This document shows positions 26,829 through 35,836 of a stretch of 64,000 bases of DNA, piece by piece. The position numbers were made by a program, and so were the translations under genes. Source of the stretch: Mailhella sp. GTDB lineage: Bacteria > Desulfobacterota > Desulfovibrionia > Desulfovibrionales > Desulfovibrionaceae. The first letter of the stretch is position 1, and each line of letters begins with the position of its first letter. Location of the stretch: NCBI GenBank assembly GCA_017408905.1, contig JAFQTU010000010.1, positions 1-64,000 on the forward strand, read 5' to 3'. The notes beneath the pieces are model-generated. The model had not been told where the DNA came from. It searched no databases and saw nothing but the letters and a program-made list of their open reading frames with translations.

Positions 26829-28157
26829 TCAGTACTGATGGGCGCGGCGGGAACGCACGCACCAGTAGAGCGGGACCATCCACAGGTAGAGCGCAAAGGG
26901 GATGATGGCGGCCGTCTGCTGGAGCGTGAGCGACACCATGGAGAAGGCGATGCTCCACGGCAGGACGGCGGAGAGTATGACCACGCTGTTTTCAAGGTAC
27001 ATGGCCATTTCCCGGCGGTTGGACTGCACATGGGAGCAGAGCTGATGCGTGAGGATGATGGAAAGCGTCTGGTTGCAGGCAAGGCCGGTGCTGAACAGGC
27101 CCACGATGGCCGTGGCGCGGAACGAGCCTATGCGCCGTGCCAGCCACACCACCGCGCCTTCGAAGCTGTCCAGCAGGCCGGAGCGTTCGAACAGCGCGGA
27201 ATAGGAAGAGGATATGGCCACGATGCCCGTTACGTTCGCCATGCTGGCGATGCCGCCGCCGGAGAGCATGGCAAGGCCTTCGTGCGGGGCGGCATAGCCG
27301 AGGAGCATGGAGCGGAGCAGGGCGCTTGGGCTTTCGCCCTGAAGGAAGAGGGCGCACCCGGAGGCGAACAGGATGCTCACGGCCATAGCGGCTTTCACGT
27401 TGACCCGGAACGCCCCCAGCACAAGGACGAGCAGTGCCGGGACGGCCACCCAGAAGTCGAAGCGGAAGCTCTCGCGCAGGATGGCCGTGGCGTTGACGTC
27501 CACCTCGTGCACGGGCTCGAGCAGGGAAAGCACGGCGTAGCCTGCGCAGACTAGCATGAAGGGGATGAAGCCGTCCTTCAGCAGGCGCTTGAAATTGCCG
27601 TAGATGTCCGTATGCGTAAGGGCGCAGACCAGCGCCGCGCTGGACGACATGGGGGAACAGCGGTCGCCCACGTAAACGCCGCTCAGGATGGCCCCGCCCA
27701 CGTAAAGCTCGTTGAAGCCGGCGGTCTGCCCCATGAGCATGCAGATGACGCCCAGCGTGCTCACTGTGCCGAAGGCCGTGCCGATGAGAGTGCTGAGGCC
27801 CGCGCAGAGCAGGAAGCACCAGAGTATGAAGAACGTGGGGTCGATGAGCGAGAGCGCCCAGTCGATGAGGAAGGGGATGGTTCCGGAAAGCCGCCACACC
27901 CCGGTGAGCATGCCGATGAGCAGGAAGATGACAAGGATGTTGGCGATGCGCGAAACGCCGCGCGCCAGCAGGCGCACTATCTCGGGAAGCGGGATGCCCA
28001 CACTGCGGGCATGGGCGCTGAAGCAGAACACGCCGAAGCCCAGCGCGTAGAGCAGGGAATGCCCGGAGGCGATGCAGAAGATAAGGCCGCCGATGAAGAG
28101 GCCGAGCGCCGCTATCTGGCCCGGCGTCACCTTGCGGCTGCGATGTCTGGCAGTCAT
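26829..28157 (-). CDS. NhaC-family Na+/H+ antiporter
   Basis: A 442-residue integral membrane protein with about 12 hydrophobic segments. NhaC-type blocks include GTAFGTVSTLGVI, GAILSGVYVGDRCSPMSSSA and LACNQTLSIILTHQL. It should exchange sodium for protons, or carry a related organic cation/anion as some NhaC homologues do. I place the start at 28157; an ATG at 28208 lies inside the terminator of the upstream gene and is unlikely. Confidence 0.85.
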   Translation of the reverse strand: MTARHRSRKVTPGQIAALGLFIGGLIFCIASGHSLLYALGFGVFCFSAHARSVGIPLPEIVRLLARGVSRIANILVIFLLIGMLTGVWRLSGTIPFLIDWALSLIDPTFFILWCFLLCAGLSTLIGTAFGTVSTLGVICMLMGQTAGFNELYVGGAILSGVYVGDRCSPMSSSAALVCALTHTDIYGNFKRLLKDGFIPFMLVCAGYAVLSLLEPVHEVDVNATAILRESFRFDFWVAVPALLVLVLGAFRVNVKAAMAVSILFASGCALFLQGESPSALLRSMLLGYAAPHEGLAMLSGGGIASMANVTGIVAISSSYSALFERSGLLDSFEGAVVWLARRIGSFRATAIVGLFSTGLACNQTLSIILTHQLCSHVQSNRREMAMYLENSVVILSAVLPWSIAFSMVSLTLQQTAAIIPFALYLWMVPLYWCVRSRRAHQY

Positions 28158-28180
28158 GGCAGTGTTCTGAACCCGTAAAG

Positions 28181-28220
28181 AAAAAGGCTGTCTTCGATGA
28201 AAATTCATGCATGACAGCCT
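28181..28220 (-). terminator. Intrinsic terminator of lpxI
   Basis: On the minus strand AGGCTGTC (28220-28213) pairs with GACAGCCT (28192-28185) and TTTTCTTT follows. Confidence 0.85.
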
Positions 28221-28230
28221 GTTGGAACTG

Positions 28231-28244
28231 TTAGAAAGGTCTAA
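28231..28244. repeat. Palindrome TTAGA-N4-TCTAA, copy 2
   Basis: TTAGAAAGGTCTAA lies between the lpxI stop and its terminator. Same palindrome as at 4057 and 54482. Confidence 0.4.
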
Positions 28245-28256
28245 TTATGCCGGGCG

Positions 28257-29072
28257 CTATTCGAAGTCGTCGGGAAGGGCCACAATGGCAAGGCCGTTCT
28301 CGTCGGCAAGGCGCAGGGCTTCCTCCCTGTCGAAGAACAGGGTCTTGCCTGCCTGTATGGCAAGCGCGGCGTATTTCTTTTCCACAAGGTTGCGGATGGT
28401 GGTGAGGCCCACGGAGGGAAGGTCCACGCGCTCGTCCTGCCCGGGCTTGACCATCTTGATGGCCACACAGCCTTCGCCGCCGAGTTCCGCGCCGCGTTTC
28501 AGGGCGGCGTCCGTTCCTTCAAGGCATTCCACGGCCATCACCATGCCTTCGCGCACCACGAGGCACTGGCCGATGTCGAACGCGCCCATCGCCCTCGCAA
28601 TGGGCCAGCCGTAGCGAATGTCCTTCCATTCGGCCTCGCCGGGCTGGCGGCGGGTGAGCGTGCCCGCAGGGGAGCGCAGGCCCGGGGCGAGGTCGGCCGA
28701 GGCCACGATGCGCAGTCCGTCCTTCTCGATATCGGCGATGATGCCCCGGAGCAGGGAGTCGTCGCCTTTTTTCTTCAGCGAGAACAGCAGCTTGGCGGCG
28801 CGCCAGTCGGGCCGGAAGTCAAGGGCCTTGGGCTTGCTGATGGCCCCGGCCATGCAGACCCGCGTGACCTTGTTTTCCTTGAAGAAGTTCACCATGCGGT
28901 TGAGCTGGCCCAGATGGAGCTGTTCGTAAACGTCGGCCGCTTCGGCCGTGGCCGCATCGGTATGGCCGGAAAAGCCGCAGATGACCACGCCAAGGCCTGC
29001 GGCCCTTGCGTCCTGTGCGATGAGGCGCGGGAACTGGCCGCCGCCTGCGATGATGCCGATATTCTCTGCCAT
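28257..29072 (-). CDS. lpxI: UDP-2,3-diacylglucosamine pyrophosphatase LpxI
   Basis: A 271-residue LpxI (DUF1009) protein, which cleaves UDP-2,3-diacylglucosamine to lipid X in lipid A synthesis and replaces LpxH in many alpha- and deltaproteobacteria. Typical stretches: IGIIAGGGQFPRLIA, FFKENKVTRVCMAGAISKP, DDSLLRGI, ARAMGAFDIGQCLVV and VDLPSVGLTTI. A good ribosome binding site (AAGGAG) precedes the ATG at 29072. It is alone here rather than in an lpxD-fabZ-lpxA cluster. Confidence 0.92.
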   Translation of the reverse strand: MAENIGIIAGGGQFPRLIAQDARAAGLGVVICGFSGHTDAATAEAADVYEQLHLGQLNRMVNFFKENKVTRVCMAGAISKPKALDFRPDWRAAKLLFSLKKKGDDSLLRGIIADIEKDGLRIVASADLAPGLRSPAGTLTRRQPGEAEWKDIRYGWPIARAMGAFDIGQCLVVREGMVMAVECLEGTDAALKRGAELGGEGCVAIKMVKPGQDERVDLPSVGLTTIRNLVEKKYAALAIQAGKTLFFDREEALRLADENGLAIVALPDDFE

Positions 29073-29208
29073 GGGAACTCCTTGGGAAAAGGTGCAGGCA
29101 GTATAAGCCTATTGCCCCTGCTCCGCAACACCCCGCGCAGGGCGGGGCAGGGCGCCTGCCATGCCGGGGAAATTCGCGCCCCCGCCAATCCCGAGGGCTA
29201 TTCTAGGC

Positions 29209-29237
29209 TTGCCCTCCGCTCATTATCCTTGTATAAA
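29209..29237 (+). promoter_or_regulatory. Promoter of the aconitase gene
   Basis: TTGCCC (29209-29214), 17-bp spacer, TATAAA (29232-29237), about 100 bp before the ATG. Confidence 0.6.
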
Positions 29238-29340
29238 TGTTCACTTCTGCGGAACGGCGCGGCCTTCGGGCAGGGCGGCGTTCCCCCCGGGCCGCCTTCC
29301 GGCCTGAAAGAAAAACCGGGCGCTGCCCGGAGGTACAAGC

Positions 29341-31278
29341 ATGAATATCGCACATAAGATCATCCGCTCGCATCTCGTGGAAGGGGAAATGGTCCCCGGG
29401 AAGGAGATCGGGCTTCGCGTTGACCAGACTCTCACGCAGGACGCCACCGGCACTATGGCGTGGCTCCAGTTCGAGGCCCTTGGCCTGCCCACCGTGCGCA
29501 CCGAACTTTCGGTGAGCTATGTGGACCACAATACCCTTCAGATGGGCTTCCGCAACCCCGACGACCATCGCTTCCTGCGCACCACGGCCCAGCGCTTCGG
29601 CGCGGTCTATTCCGCCCCCGGCACGGGCATCTGCCACCAGCTCCACCTCGAGAACTTCGCCCGCCCGGGCCGCATCCTCCTCGGGTCGGACAGCCATACC
29701 CCCAACGCGGGCGGCATGGGCTGCCTTGCCATGGGCGCTGGCGGCCTTTCCGTGGCGCTGGCTATGGCTGGCGAACCCTACAGCATCCCCATGCCCAAGG
29801 TGGTCAAGGTCTGGCTCACGGGCCGCCTCACCGGCTGGGCGCAGGCCAAGGACGTTATCCTGCACATGCTTTCGCGCCTCAGTGTGAAGGGCGGCGTGGG
29901 CCGCATTTTCGAATACTGCGGCCCCGGCGTGGCTACCCTTTCCGTGCCTGAACGCGCCACCATCACCAACATGGGCGCGGAACTCGGCGCTACCGGCTCG
30001 CTCTTCCCCTCGGACGAGCGCACCCGCGAATTCCTGCGCCAGATGGGCCGCGAAGAGGACTGGGAACCCCTGTACGCCGACGAAGGCGCTTCCTACGATG
30101 AGGAGATGGAAGTCGACCTCTCCTCCCTCGTGCCTCTGGCCGCCCAGCCCCATATGCCCGACCTCGTCGTGCCCGTGGCGGAACTCGCCGGGCTGAAGGT
30201 GGATCAGGTGGCTATGGGCTCCTGCACCAATTCCTCCTACGCCGACCTGCACCTCGTTGCCGAGACCCTGCGCGGCCGTCAGGTCTGCCCCGAGACCGAT
30301 ACCTGCATGGCCCCCGGTTCGCGTCAGGTGCTTTCCATGCTGGCCGCCGAAGGTTCGCTGAACGAACTGCTCGACAGCGGCGTGCGCCTGCTCGAATGTT
30401 CCTGCGGCCCCTGCATCGGCATGGGCAGTTCCCCCTGTTCCGGCGGCGTTTCCGTGCGCACCTTCAACCGCAATTTCGAAGGCCGCAGCGCCACCCGCGA
30501 CGCCAAGGTCTATCTTGTCAGCCCTGTCACCGCCGCCCAGTGCGCCCTGCACGGCTGCTTCACCGATCCCGCCACGTGGGGCGAAGCCCCGGCCCATCCC
30601 GACTTCCCCGCCGATATCCCCAGCGGCCGCCATCACTTCCTCTTCCCTGCGGAAAGCGAGGAAGAGCGCGCCAAGGTGGAGATCCTGCGCGGCCCGAACA
30701 TCGCGGCCCTTGAAAAGTTCGACGCCCTGCCCGAAACGCTCTGCGGCGAAGTGACCCTCAAGGTCGAAGACGGCATCACCACCGACCATATCATGCCCGC
30801 CGGTGCGGAGATCACCTCCCTGCGCTCCAACGTGCCCGCTATCGCCCGCTATGTGTTCAGCCGTACCGACGCCGACTTCGTGAAGCGTCAGGACGCGGTG
30901 AAGGCCGCTGGCACTGCCGGCATCATCGTGGCAGGGGAGAACTACGGTCAGGGCTCCAGCCGCGAACACGCCGCACTGGCCCCGCGCCACCTCGGCGTGC
31001 GCGCCGTGCTGGCCAAGTCCTTCGCGCGCATACACCGGGCCAACCTTGTCAACTTCGGCATCCTTCCGCTGATCTTCGTGGATGGGGCCGACTACGACGG
31101 TATTGCCCTCGGGGCCAAGGTCAGCCTCGACGTGCGCACGGTCGCCGCTGGCGGCGAGACGGTGCTTCATGTGGAAGGCGTGGGCGATGTCCGCGTCCGC
31201 AACGACCTTTCCGAACAGGAATGGGACGTGCTTTCCAAGGGCGGCCTGCTCAATGCCGTGCGCGCCCGCCGCGCCTGA
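29341..31278 (+). CDS. Aconitate hydratase (about 645-residue type)
   Basis: A 645-residue aconitase/homoaconitase-family protein. The 4Fe-4S cysteines are in GSCTNSSYADL and SCGPCIGMG; the swivel domain has GENYGQGSSREHAA and the active-site SFARIHRANL. It interconverts citrate and isocitrate, and the short form is common in anaerobic deltaproteobacteria and Clostridia. GGAGG precedes the ATG by 6 bp. It is followed 62 bp later by ppiD, with no clear terminator between. Confidence 0.92.
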   Translation: MNIAHKIIRSHLVEGEMVPGKEIGLRVDQTLTQDATGTMAWLQFEALGLPTVRTELSVSYVDHNTLQMGFRNPDDHRFLRTTAQRFGAVYSAPGTGICHQLHLENFARPGRILLGSDSHTPNAGGMGCLAMGAGGLSVALAMAGEPYSIPMPKVVKVWLTGRLTGWAQAKDVILHMLSRLSVKGGVGRIFEYCGPGVATLSVPERATITNMGAELGATGSLFPSDERTREFLRQMGREEDWEPLYADEGASYDEEMEVDLSSLVPLAAQPHMPDLVVPVAELAGLKVDQVAMGSCTNSSYADLHLVAETLRGRQVCPETDTCMAPGSRQVLSMLAAEGSLNELLDSGVRLLECSCGPCIGMGSSPCSGGVSVRTFNRNFEGRSATRDAKVYLVSPVTAAQCALHGCFTDPATWGEAPAHPDFPADIPSGRHHFLFPAESEEERAKVEILRGPNIAALEKFDALPETLCGEVTLKVEDGITTDHIMPAGAEITSLRSNVPAIARYVFSRTDADFVKRQDAVKAAGTAGIIVAGENYGQGSSREHAALAPRHLGVRAVLAKSFARIHRANLVNFGILPLIFVDGADYDGIALGAKVSLDVRTVAAGGETVLHVEGVGDVRVRNDLSEQEWDVLSKGGLLNAVRARRA

Positions 31279-31340
31279 GAACAGTCTGAGAACGGGCCGC
31301 CCGGCCCTTTGCCTATCCGTAACACCAAGGAGTCGCCATT

Positions 31341-33245
31341 ATGATGCTCGACGGCATCAGAAACAATGCCCAGTCCTGGGGCGTGAAAATCGCTTTCGGT
31401 ATTATCATCCTCGTCTTCGTTTTCTGGGGCGTGGGTTCCTACACCGGCCCCAAGGGCCTTGTGGCCACTGTGAACGGCAAGAACATCACGGAAGTGGACT
31501 TCCAGCGTGCCTACGCCCAGATGGAAGAGAATATCCGCCGCTCCGCCCCCAACCTCACCCCTGAGCAGATGGAAGGCCTTCAGCTCGAACGCCGCGTGCT
31601 CGACCAGCTCGTACAGGAAAAGCTCATCGAGAGCGAAGCCGAACGCGCCGGCCTTGCCGTCAGCCCCTTCGAGCTTCGCGCCCTCATCCAGCAGCTCCCC
31701 TTCTTCCAGAAGGACGGCAAGTTCGACCCTGAAACCTACAAGACCCTGCTGAAGAACAACGGCCTCACCCCCCAGAAGTTCGAGGCCGATCAGGCCAAGA
31801 CCCTCCTGCCCGCCAAGCTCCAGCGCCTTGTGGGTGCTTCCGCCTACGTGAGCCCGGCTTCCGCCCGCGCGCTCTTCGATTACGCCGCCGAACGCCGCAC
31901 CGTGGAATACATCCTGTTCCCCGCCGCCAAGCATAAGGACATGGCCGCCCCCACTGTGGAAGAAGTGGCCAAGGCCTACGAGGAACAGTCCGCCAGCTTT
32001 GCCGTGCCCGCCACGGTGAAGCTCGAGATAGCCCGCCTCGACCCCGCCGCTATGGGAGACCCGGCCTCCATCTCCGAGGCCGACCTGCGCGCCGCCTACG
32101 ACGCCCGCCTTGGCAAGTACACCGAGGCCGAGAAGATCAGCGCCCGCCACATCCTCATCCGCCTTGCCCCCAACGCTTCCGATTCCGATGTCAAGAAGGC
32201 CGAAGAGAGCATCAAGGCCCTTGAAGCCCGCATCCGCGGCGGTGAGGATTTCGCCGCTGTGGCCAAGGCCCACGGTCAGGACGGCACGGCCGCGCAGGGC
32301 GGCGACCTCGGCTGGTTCACCGACGGCCAGATGGTCCCCGAATTCTCCAAGGCCGCCTTTGCCCTGAAGGACGGCGAAGTCTCCGCCCCGGTGCGCACCC
32401 AGTTCGGCTTCCATCTTATTAAGAAGGAAGGGCATCAGGCCGCCAAGGTGCACAGCTTCGAGGAAGTGAAGGACGCCCTGCGTACGGAACTCGCCACCGA
32501 GAACGCCAGCCGCGGCATCGAAGAAAAGGCCGACATCGTTCTGGCTCAGGCCCTTGCCGGCAAGAGCATGGACGAAGCCGCCAAGGCCGCCGCTGTGGCC
32601 GGTGTGAAGGTGGAGACCACCCCCGCCCTCAGCGCCGCCCAGCTCGGTGCCGAACTCGGCATCCGCGAAAGCGACGTGCGCGCCCTGATGAACGCTTCCG
32701 CAGGCACGGTGTTCGATACCCCCGTGGCCGCAGGCCCGGCCCTGCTCGTGGTCAAGGTTCTGGAAAGCAAGCCGCAGAGCGTACAGCCCCTTGAGGAAGT
32801 GCGCTCCATCCTTGTGGACTTCCTTACCATGAAGAAGTCTTCCGACCTCGCCCTCGAAGAAGCCCGCAAGGTGCGCGCCTCCTTCAAGGACGGCATGCCT
32901 GCCGAAGGCATGGAAGTGAAGGTCTCCGAACCCTTCGGCCGCGACGGCAACCTTGAAGACCTGCTTGCCGAACAGGCCCTTGGCAAGGCCGCCTTTGCCG
33001 CCGCCCCCGGCAGCAAGTGGCTGGAAGAAGCCTTCCGCGTGCAGGACGGCGCCGTGCTGGCCCGCCTTGCCACCGTGCAGGCCCCTTCGGAAGAGGAATG
33101 GAAGATGGCCGAGGCCGACGTGAACGCCCAGATGATGAACGACCGCATGGCCATGCTCTACCAGACCTACATCGAACAGCTTGCCGCCAAGGCCGATATC
33201 AAGACCTACAATTCCCCCCTGCTTGGAAAACTTCACCAGCAGTAA
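31341..33245 (+). CDS. PpiD/SurA-like peptidyl-prolyl isomerase, membrane anchored
   Basis: A 634-residue PpiD-type folding factor. Residues about 15-36 are a single membrane helix (VKIAFGIIILVFVFWGVG), followed by a SurA-like N-terminal chaperone domain, a parvulin rotamase domain at about 265-360 (SARHILIRL, GGDLGWFTDGQMVPEF, VRTQFGFHLIKK) and a long C-terminal region. It would act at the outer face of the inner membrane on newly exported proteins. AAGGAG lies before two adjacent ATG codons (31341 and 31344); either may be used. Confidence 0.9.
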   Translation: MMLDGIRNNAQSWGVKIAFGIIILVFVFWGVGSYTGPKGLVATVNGKNITEVDFQRAYAQMEENIRRSAPNLTPEQMEGLQLERRVLDQLVQEKLIESEAERAGLAVSPFELRALIQQLPFFQKDGKFDPETYKTLLKNNGLTPQKFEADQAKTLLPAKLQRLVGASAYVSPASARALFDYAAERRTVEYILFPAAKHKDMAAPTVEEVAKAYEEQSASFAVPATVKLEIARLDPAAMGDPASISEADLRAAYDARLGKYTEAEKISARHILIRLAPNASDSDVKKAEESIKALEARIRGGEDFAAVAKAHGQDGTAAQGGDLGWFTDGQMVPEFSKAAFALKDGEVSAPVRTQFGFHLIKKEGHQAAKVHSFEEVKDALRTELATENASRGIEEKADIVLAQALAGKSMDEAAKAAAVAGVKVETTPALSAAQLGAELGIRESDVRALMNASAGTVFDTPVAAGPALLVVKVLESKPQSVQPLEEVRSILVDFLTMKKSSDLALEEARKVRASFKDGMPAEGMEVKVSEPFGRDGNLEDLLAEQALGKAAFAAAPGSKWLEEAFRVQDGAVLARLATVQAPSEEEWKMAEADVNAQMMNDRMAMLYQTYIEQLAAKADIKTYNSPLLGKLHQQ

Positions 33246-33252
33246 GCCTCTG

Positions 33253-33276
33253 GAGCCGCCTTCGGGCGGCTCTTTT
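33253..33276 (+). terminator. Intrinsic terminator after ppiD
   Basis: GAGCCGCC-TTCG-GGCGGCTC followed by TTTT. Confidence 0.88.
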
Positions 33277-33336
33277 CGTGTGTTGAGGCCATGTTAGGGG
33301 GAGCTTGTGAGAGAAGTCATTATTATGCAGACTCTC

Positions 33337-33366
33337 TTGACATTATTTTGATTTATGAAGTAGAGT
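33337..33366 (+). promoter_or_regulatory. Promoter of the cytochrome gene
   Basis: A perfect -35 TTGACA (33337-33342), 18-bp spacer and TAGAGT (33361-33366) in an AT-rich stretch, about 65 bp before the ATG. Confidence 0.6.
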
Positions 33367-33432
33367 GAATATGCTCATGCCTCTAATAGGATGAGTTTGG
33401 TTTTGAGTATCGACCAGGAGGAGGTCCCCCCT

Positions 33433-33915
33433 ATGAAAAAGCTGCTGACGATCGGCTCCGCCGCTCTTCTTGTCGCCGCTTTGGCTCTGCCGGCAGCCGC
33501 CGCGCAGTTTGCACATATCCCCGCCGGCCCCATCAAGATGGACCGTACGGAGAAGCCCGTTTACTTTGACCACAACATCCACACCACTGCGGACTGTACG
33601 GCTTGCCATACCAAGATGCCTGCCCACTTCCCCCCGCTGACCGTGGACTACGACAAGCAGTGCGCCGTGTGCCATCACAAGGTCGCCGGTACTACTCCCA
33701 AGTTCAAGTGCGGTACTGCTGGCTGCCATGATCCTGAAGATATGCATGTCGAGAACGCCTACTTCAAGATCGTTCACGACCGCAAGATCTTCGGCCGCGG
33801 CCATGTGGCCGACTCCTGCCTCGGCTGCCATACCGAAGTTATCAAGACCCGCCCCGAAAAGAAGCAGGCCCTCACCGGCTGTTCCGGTTCTGCCTGCCAT
33901 CCTAAGGCCGAATAA
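33433..33915 (+). CDS. Class III cytochrome c3-like protein with five haem-binding motifs
   Basis: A 160-residue periplasmic c-type cytochrome. A signal peptide ends at about residue 24 (AALALPAAAA). Haem-attachment motifs are C55-H59, C77-H81 (CAVCHH), C93-H99 (CX4CH), C129-H133 and C150-H156 (CX4CH). The last four follow the classical tetrahaem cytochrome c3 order; the CTACH at 55 is an additional one in an insert that also carries H65. Axial-ligand candidates H47, H50, H82 and H115 match those of c3. These proteins shuttle electrons between periplasmic hydrogenases or formate dehydrogenases and membrane complexes in sulfate reducers. AGGAGGAGG precedes the ATG at 33433, and a consensus promoter suggests high expression. 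Confidence 0.88.
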   Translation: MKKLLTIGSAALLVAALALPAAAAQFAHIPAGPIKMDRTEKPVYFDHNIHTTADCTACHTKMPAHFPPLTVDYDKQCAVCHHKVAGTTPKFKCGTAGCHDPEDMHVENAYFKIVHDRKIFGRGHVADSCLGCHTEVIKTRPEKKQALTGCSGSACHPKAE

Positions 33916-33916
33916 G

Positions 33917-34007
33917 TCTGGAATGCCTGCTCCGCCCCTTTCAGCGGGGCAGGCTCCTTCCAGAACAAGGTCCTGAGACGATGCCTCCCTTCCGGGAGGT
34001 TTTTTTT
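33917..34007 (+). terminator. Two successive terminator hairpins after the cytochrome gene
   Basis: The first is a long imperfect hairpin (TCTGGAA at 33917 with TTCCAGA at 33958, with GCCTGC/GCAGGC inside) without a T-run. The second is CCTCCC-TTCC-GGGAGG (33984-33999) followed by eight Ts, a strong intrinsic terminator. Confidence 0.88.
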
Positions 34008-34082
34008 GGCCCTTCGCCGTCTTGCCTTTTGTCGACAGTCGTATATCTTGGTGTCACATCACGTCAGCGCAGAGAGGGCCGT

Positions 34083-35117
34083 ATGGAAGAAAGAGCTGTT
34101 TCCCCCGCTCATGAGGAAGAAGTCGTCGAGCTTCTCGATATCGTGCAGTCTGCCGAAGCCGCAGAAGGCGCAGTGGACGAAGGCGGTGAGGTCGTCGAAC
34201 TCGCCCCTGAAGACATCGAAGCCTTTGCCGACGGCGAGGAAGAGCCCCTCATGCTCGTCGATGTGCTTTCCCGTGGCGACGGGGCGGAGCAGGGCGAAGC
34301 TCTTCCGCTCGACAGGCTCGTCCTGCCCGGCAACGTCGAAGAGCCCTGTGGAACGGGCGACGCCCCGCAGGCTCAGGAAGCCCCCGCCCCCGAAGAAGTT
34401 CCTTCCTTTGTGGAAGAGGCCGCCTTCGAACGCTTTGCCGCCGAGCTCGACGAGCGTTTCCTCGCCATCGAGGAACGCCAGCAGGCGGAAGCGCAGGCTT
34501 TGGAACAGGCTCTTGACGGGCTTCGCTCCGTGCAGGAAGGCGAGGGCAGGGCGCTCCACGAACGCCTTTCCGCTCTCCAGCAGGCTTTCTCCGCCGAAAT
34601 GCTGGCCCTGCGCGCCGAATTTGCGCCCTCGGAAGAAGGGGGCGCGGAGGTTCAGGCTCTGGCCCAGCGCCTTGACGCCCTCGGGGAAAGGCTCGGGGCC
34701 GAAATGCAGGCCCTTCAGGCCTCCCTCGCTTCCTCCCTTGCTTCTGTAGAAGAGCGCCTCGCCGTCCTCGACGTGGAGAATGCCGAGCTCAGAAAGGCGC
34801 TTTCCGAGAGCCCTTCCGCCCTTCTTGCCGATTCTTCCCTGCACATGGCACTTGAAGAGATGGTGGGGCGTATGATAGAAGCCCGCATGGCGGCTCTTTC
34901 GGATACCGGTGTGCAGGAAAGCGCCCCCGCCGAAGAAGCGGCCCCTGCGGCTTCGGCCGAGGCTCTTGAAGCCCTTGCCGGGCAGATGAAGAGTTTGGAA
35001 GAGCGTGTGGAACGCTGGGAGCAGCGTTGTGAACAGGAAGCCTCCCTTGCGGCCGCGCGCGTCATCCGCGAAGAGATAGCCGCTATGCGTGCCGGTGCCG
35101 CCCGCATGGCGCACTGA
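34083..35117 (+). CDS. Acidic coiled-coil protein of unknown function
   Basis: A 344-residue, very acidic protein (rich in Glu and Ala) with no signal peptide. The first ~110 residues look disordered (long runs of Glu, Asp, Pro). The rest has heptad-like coiled-coil segments (AIEERQQAEAQALEQ, LAQRLDALGERLGAEMQ, MKSLEERVERWEQRCEQE). No enzyme motifs seen. The ATG at 34083 has GAGAGG upstream. It is followed 95 bp later by another small protein. A scaffold or polar/chromosome-associated role is possible, but I cannot assign one. Confidence 0.75.
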   Translation: MEERAVSPAHEEEVVELLDIVQSAEAAEGAVDEGGEVVELAPEDIEAFADGEEEPLMLVDVLSRGDGAEQGEALPLDRLVLPGNVEEPCGTGDAPQAQEAPAPEEVPSFVEEAAFERFAAELDERFLAIEERQQAEAQALEQALDGLRSVQEGEGRALHERLSALQQAFSAEMLALRAEFAPSEEGGAEVQALAQRLDALGERLGAEMQALQASLASSLASVEERLAVLDVENAELRKALSESPSALLADSSLHMALEEMVGRMIEARMAALSDTGVQESAPAEEAAPAASAEALEALAGQMKSLEERVERWEQRCEQEASLAAARVIREEIAAMRAGAARMAH

Positions 35118-35212
35118 TGCCGAACCCTGCGGTTCGGGCGCTGAAAGGCGCATAAGGCCCACTATCGTGCGCGGGCGAGGCCCGCGTCGAAAACCATCTG
35201 GAGTTTTCGTCC

Positions 35213-35749
35213 ATGAGTTCCTTTGTGACTGGTCAGATCATCGAAGCCCGCTGTTCCCGCTGCCGCGACGTGACTGGCCATGTGGTGATGGCCTGCCTCG
35301 ACGGTATGCCCATCAAAGTTGAATGTCGCGCCTGCGGCAGTGTGCATAAGTACACGGCTCCCGGTGCCGCCCCCCGCCAGAAGGCAGAGACCACGGTGCG
35401 CGTGAAGGCCGGCCATGCCCGTGCCGCCGCCGTGGATGCCACGGTGAAGGCCGAAAAGGCCGTTGAGCGCATGGCGGAACGCGCCGCAGAGAAGAAGGCC
35501 GCCCCCCGCGTGACCAAGGCGGAGCAGGCTTCCCAGCGCAGGGCGGAAGAGAACGAACAGCGCTGGGGGCAGGCAATGGCGGTCATCACCTCCGCCCCTG
35601 TTCCGTACAATATGAACGGCAGCTTCCCGGTGCGAAGCCTTGTGGAGCACCCTGTTTTCGGCACCGGCGTGGTGCTGGAACTGCTCCCGCCCGACAAGGT
35701 GGACATCCTTTTCCGCGAGGGAGTGAAGCGCCTGCGCTGCGTTTGCTGA
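35213..35749 (+). CDS. Zinc-ribbon protein with C-terminal Tudor/SH3-like segment
   Basis: A 178-residue protein. Residues 14-17 (CSRC) and 38-41 (CRAC) form a likely zinc ribbon. A basic, helical Ala/Lys/Glu-rich middle follows. The C-terminal ~45 residues (VEHPVFGTGVV, VDILFREGVKRLRC) resemble the small beta domain at the end of UvrD/PcrA helicases, which contacts RNA polymerase. It could be a transcription- or nucleic-acid-associated protein; this is inferred from the look of the domains only. GGAG lies 9 bp before the ATG. Confidence 0.75.
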   Translation: MSSFVTGQIIEARCSRCRDVTGHVVMACLDGMPIKVECRACGSVHKYTAPGAAPRQKAETTVRVKAGHARAAAVDATVKAEKAVERMAERAAEKKAAPRVTKAEQASQRRAEENEQRWGQAMAVITSAPVPYNMNGSFPVRSLVEHPVFGTGVVLELLPPDKVDILFREGVKRLRCVC

Positions 35750-35836
35750 ATTTTGTGAGCAGAAACGCTATTTTTTGCTTGCATCCAAAGCTCAATCGGG
35801 CAACACTCTGTTCTGAAGACACTTCGTGGAGGAACC

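Noticed and set aside
28158-28208. ATG at 28208 as the start of the NhaC-like gene
   Set aside because: It falls inside the terminator hairpin of lpxI and would add a tail not expected for the family.
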